Positions 33,375-34,039 of a stretch of 34,039 bases of DNA are shown one piece after another. The notes below the pieces were generated by a model. It made no database searches and was not told where the DNA came from. It worked only from the letters and a program-made list of their open reading frames with translations. The stretch covers positions 1 to 34,039 of the forward strand of contig JAGBAI010000067.1 of NCBI GenBank assembly GCA_017939025.1. The letters run 5' to 3'. Origin of the DNA: Oscillospiraceae bacterium (lineage in GTDB: Bacteria > Bacillota_A > Clostridia > Oscillospirales > Oscillospiraceae). Every line of letters starts with the position of its first letter. Position 1 is the stretch's first letter. The translations under genes and the position numbers were made by a program.

Positions 33375-34039
<665 letters not shown>

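Overview
The window looks like chromosomal DNA from a spore-forming, meso-DAP-walled Clostridia species. I would guess an Oscillospiraceae-type gut Firmicute, but that placement is inference from gene content and family resemblance. The evidence is a Firmicutes-type division/cell-wall (dcw) cluster, a MurE carrying the DNPR meso-DAP motif, the spore maturation pair spmA/spmB, an AbrB regulator beside rsmI and a YabB-type methyltransferase (as in Bacillus), and a nine-gene F-type ATP synthase operon.

Layout. (1) 1-12212, minus strand: dcw cluster in transcription order mraZ, rsmH, ftsL, pbpB/spoVD-type PBP, murE, murF, mraY, ftsW, murG, ftsQ, ftsZ (ftsZ runs off the left edge). A strong sigma-A promoter and two 13-bp direct repeats (probable MraZ operator) precede mraZ; ftsZ has its own sigma-A-like promoter. 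murD, murC, murB and ftsA are absent from their usual places. (2) 12281-16674: a ClpC-type AAA+ unfoldase (minus) diverges from a 2[4Fe-4S] ferredoxin, followed by a TrmN6-type methyltransferase and rsmI (plus). (3) 16675-18540: an acyltransferase-3 membrane protein and a divergent XRE regulator share a 34-bp near-palindrome; then abrB with a consensus promoter. (4) 18541-21412: spmA-spmB behind a sigma-E-like promoter, a DEDDh exonuclease with zinc ribbon and Arg8 tail, and a small membrane protein. (5) 21419-23456: two overlapping lipoprotein genes (one with extracytoplasmic Cys/His clusters, one with TPR-like repeats) behind a structured leader that ends in a terminator 27 nt before the first ATG. 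(6) 23513-27572: recD2-comF-mreB operon (minus). (7) 27685-34039: ATP synthase operon atpZ-like, atpI, atpB, atpE, atpF, atpH, atpA, atpG, atpD (atpD runs off the right edge), with a 113-bp palindromic repeat element between atpG and atpD.

How the genes work together. Region 1 supplies lipid II synthesis (MurE, MurF, MraY, MurG) and the septal machine (FtsZ, FtsQ, FtsL, FtsW, class B PBP). MreB supports the lateral wall. Region 7 is the rotary ATP synthase; its c subunit carries a two-carboxylate ion site (E33 and E66, with T67 and Y71) of the type associated with Na+ coupling.

The best candidates for something undescribed are the structured RNA at 23265-23421 with the lipoprotein pair it controls or precedes, the ATP synthase a subunit with an extra hydrophobic hairpin, and the XRE/acyltransferase palindrome. 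No tRNA, rRNA, CRISPR array, prophage or transposase was seen.
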